Shown here: positions 6,858-7,352 of the stretch, in pieces | Layout: each line of letters starts with the position of its first letter | How positions within the stretch are numbered: position 1 is the stretch's first letter | Source: Actinomycetes bacterium | Lineage (GTDB): Bacteria; Actinomycetota; Acidimicrobiia; Acidimicrobiales; Palsa-688 | Length of the DNA: 7,352 bases | NCBI GenBank assembly: GCA_021808425.1 | Contig: JAKBBS010000161.1 | Coordinates: 1 to 7,352 of the forward strand | Reading direction: 5' to 3' | The notes under the pieces: model-generated | What the model was told of the DNA's origin: nothing | Databases searched by the model: none | What the model saw: only the letters and a program-made list of their open reading frames with translations | Program-made: the position numbers and the translations under genes

Positions 6858-7352
6858 TGCTGCACCGCCAGAGCCGATTGAGCGAGCAGGGAACGGTGGA
6901 GTAGGCGATAGATGCCGTCGCTGCTGATCGACGTTGCGACATAGCCGTCGGCCATGGCAGGCCCCATGACAGCACGAAGTTCCAGTCGCCAACTTCGGGC
7001 GAGCCCCGGATCCGTCTTTCGGATCGAAACGATATCCCGGGGTACTTGACAGGCGATGACCGGAGTGTCCAAATCAGTCGGTACTCTCACCGGCTGATCG
7101 CCTACCCCTACCTTCAGCGCCAGCTGGGATTCGTAACCTGCGGCGTTGCGAACTGCATCTTGGAAAAAAGGTTCCCCAGTCGACCAGTGTGCCATGCAGC
7201 GGTCTGTGTCGTCGCTTCCGTTCTGGGCGTCGGGCATGGCACCGTAGAAATTCGGGTGGTAGCTCACAGCCTGCGCGCCGAGCTTGACCAAGTTGAACCA
7301 ACCATTGCGACGCGACAGCGGATCGAACGTCCATGTGATGCCCGCTATTGCA
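6854..7352 (-). CDS. GNAT-superfamily N-acyltransferase, COG3375 type (partial, C-terminal part)
   Basis: The gene enters from the right edge. The last 165 residues are visible, and its start and acetyl-CoA-binding P-loop lie outside the window. The first visible residues read AIAGITWTFDPL, then RNGWFNLVKLGAQ and HPNFYGAMPDAQN. This WTFDPL...RN..FNL..LGA...Y.PNFYG pattern is what I recall for the COG3375 predicted GNAT acyltransferases. The TTG at 7291 is an internal leucine, not a start, because the frame and the family resemblance continue upstream of it. The stop overlaps the MenC-family start by four bases (ATGA). In known racemase pathways a GNAT enzyme succinylates D-amino acids to make the racemase substrate; that is a reasonable inference here, but the acyl donor and acceptor are not shown by the visible part. 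Confidence 0.8.
   Translation of the reverse strand, partial: AIAGITWTFDPLSRRNGWFNLVKLGAQAVSYHPNFYGAMPDAQNGSDDTDRCMAHWSTGEPFFQDAVRNAAGYESQLALKVGVGDQPVRVPTDLDTPVIACQVPRDIVSIRKTDPGLARSWRLELRAVMGPAMADGYVATSISSDGIYRLLHRSLLAQSALAVQQ

Noticed and set aside
6858..6992. A longer start for the MenC-family gene, reaching to 6992.
   Set aside because: The added 45 residues are rich in Cys, His and Arg, do not resemble the family, and lie wholly inside the GNAT gene. The ATG at 6857 gives the family's normal N-terminus and an ATGA overlap.
7289..7291. TTG as the start of a complete 145-residue GNAT protein.
   Set aside because: The frame continues open to the window edge and the upstream residues (WTFDPL, RNGWFNL) continue the family pattern, so the gene is truncated by the window.

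Overview
The window is a piece of a high-GC bacterial chromosome, most likely from an actinobacterium. Four things point that way: the GC-rich codon use with frequent GTG starts; a tRNA-Ala gene without an encoded CCA end; an HSD10-like dehydrogenase and a crotonase packed as an acyl-CoA pair; and a TANNNT -10 box placed to give a leaderless transcript. The exact taxon cannot be read from these genes.

Layout, left to right. A tRNA-Ala(UGC) gene lies on the minus strand, with a perfect TATAAT -10 box upstream of it. A divergent plus-strand gene follows, coding for a 14-helix drug-efflux-type MFS transporter (DHA2 family). Everything after that is on the minus strand and is transcribed right to left. 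At the right edge is the C-terminal part of a COG3375-type GNAT acyltransferase, which overlaps by ATGA a MenC-family enolase-superfamily enzyme (N-succinylamino acid racemase / o-succinylbenzoate synthase). A 70-base gap with a probable promoter separates this pair from an NAD-dependent 3-hydroxyacyl-CoA dehydrogenase of the short-chain family and, 5 bases on, an enoyl-CoA hydratase. After a 49-base gap with a small hairpin come an integral membrane O-acyltransferase (acyltransferase 3 family) and, overlapping by GTGA, an exported or membrane-anchored alpha/beta-hydrolase of the LpqC / PHB-depolymerase type. The hydrolase converges on the MFS gene, with 19 bases between the two stop codons.

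How the genes may work together. Three minus-strand pairs stand out. (1) GNAT + MenC-family enzyme: known N-succinylamino acid racemase systems convert D- to L-amino acids through N-succinyl intermediates, and they pair the racemase with a GNAT succinyltransferase. The third member, a desuccinylase, is not in the window. (2) Dehydrogenase + hydratase: two consecutive beta-oxidation steps (hydration of a 2-enoyl-CoA, then oxidation of the 3-hydroxyacyl-CoA), with no acyl-CoA dehydrogenase, thiolase or CoA ligase in the window. (3) Membrane O-acyltransferase + exported esterase: translationally coupled and chemically opposed, so a possible add/remove pair for acyl groups on a surface molecule. 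Whether pairs 2 and 3 share one transcript is open.

No mobile element, CRISPR array, phage gene or defence system is visible, and no gene-free stretch exceeds 120 bases. The window looks like an ordinary metabolic region. The points worth checking are the coupled pairs and the compact promoter before the dehydrogenase.
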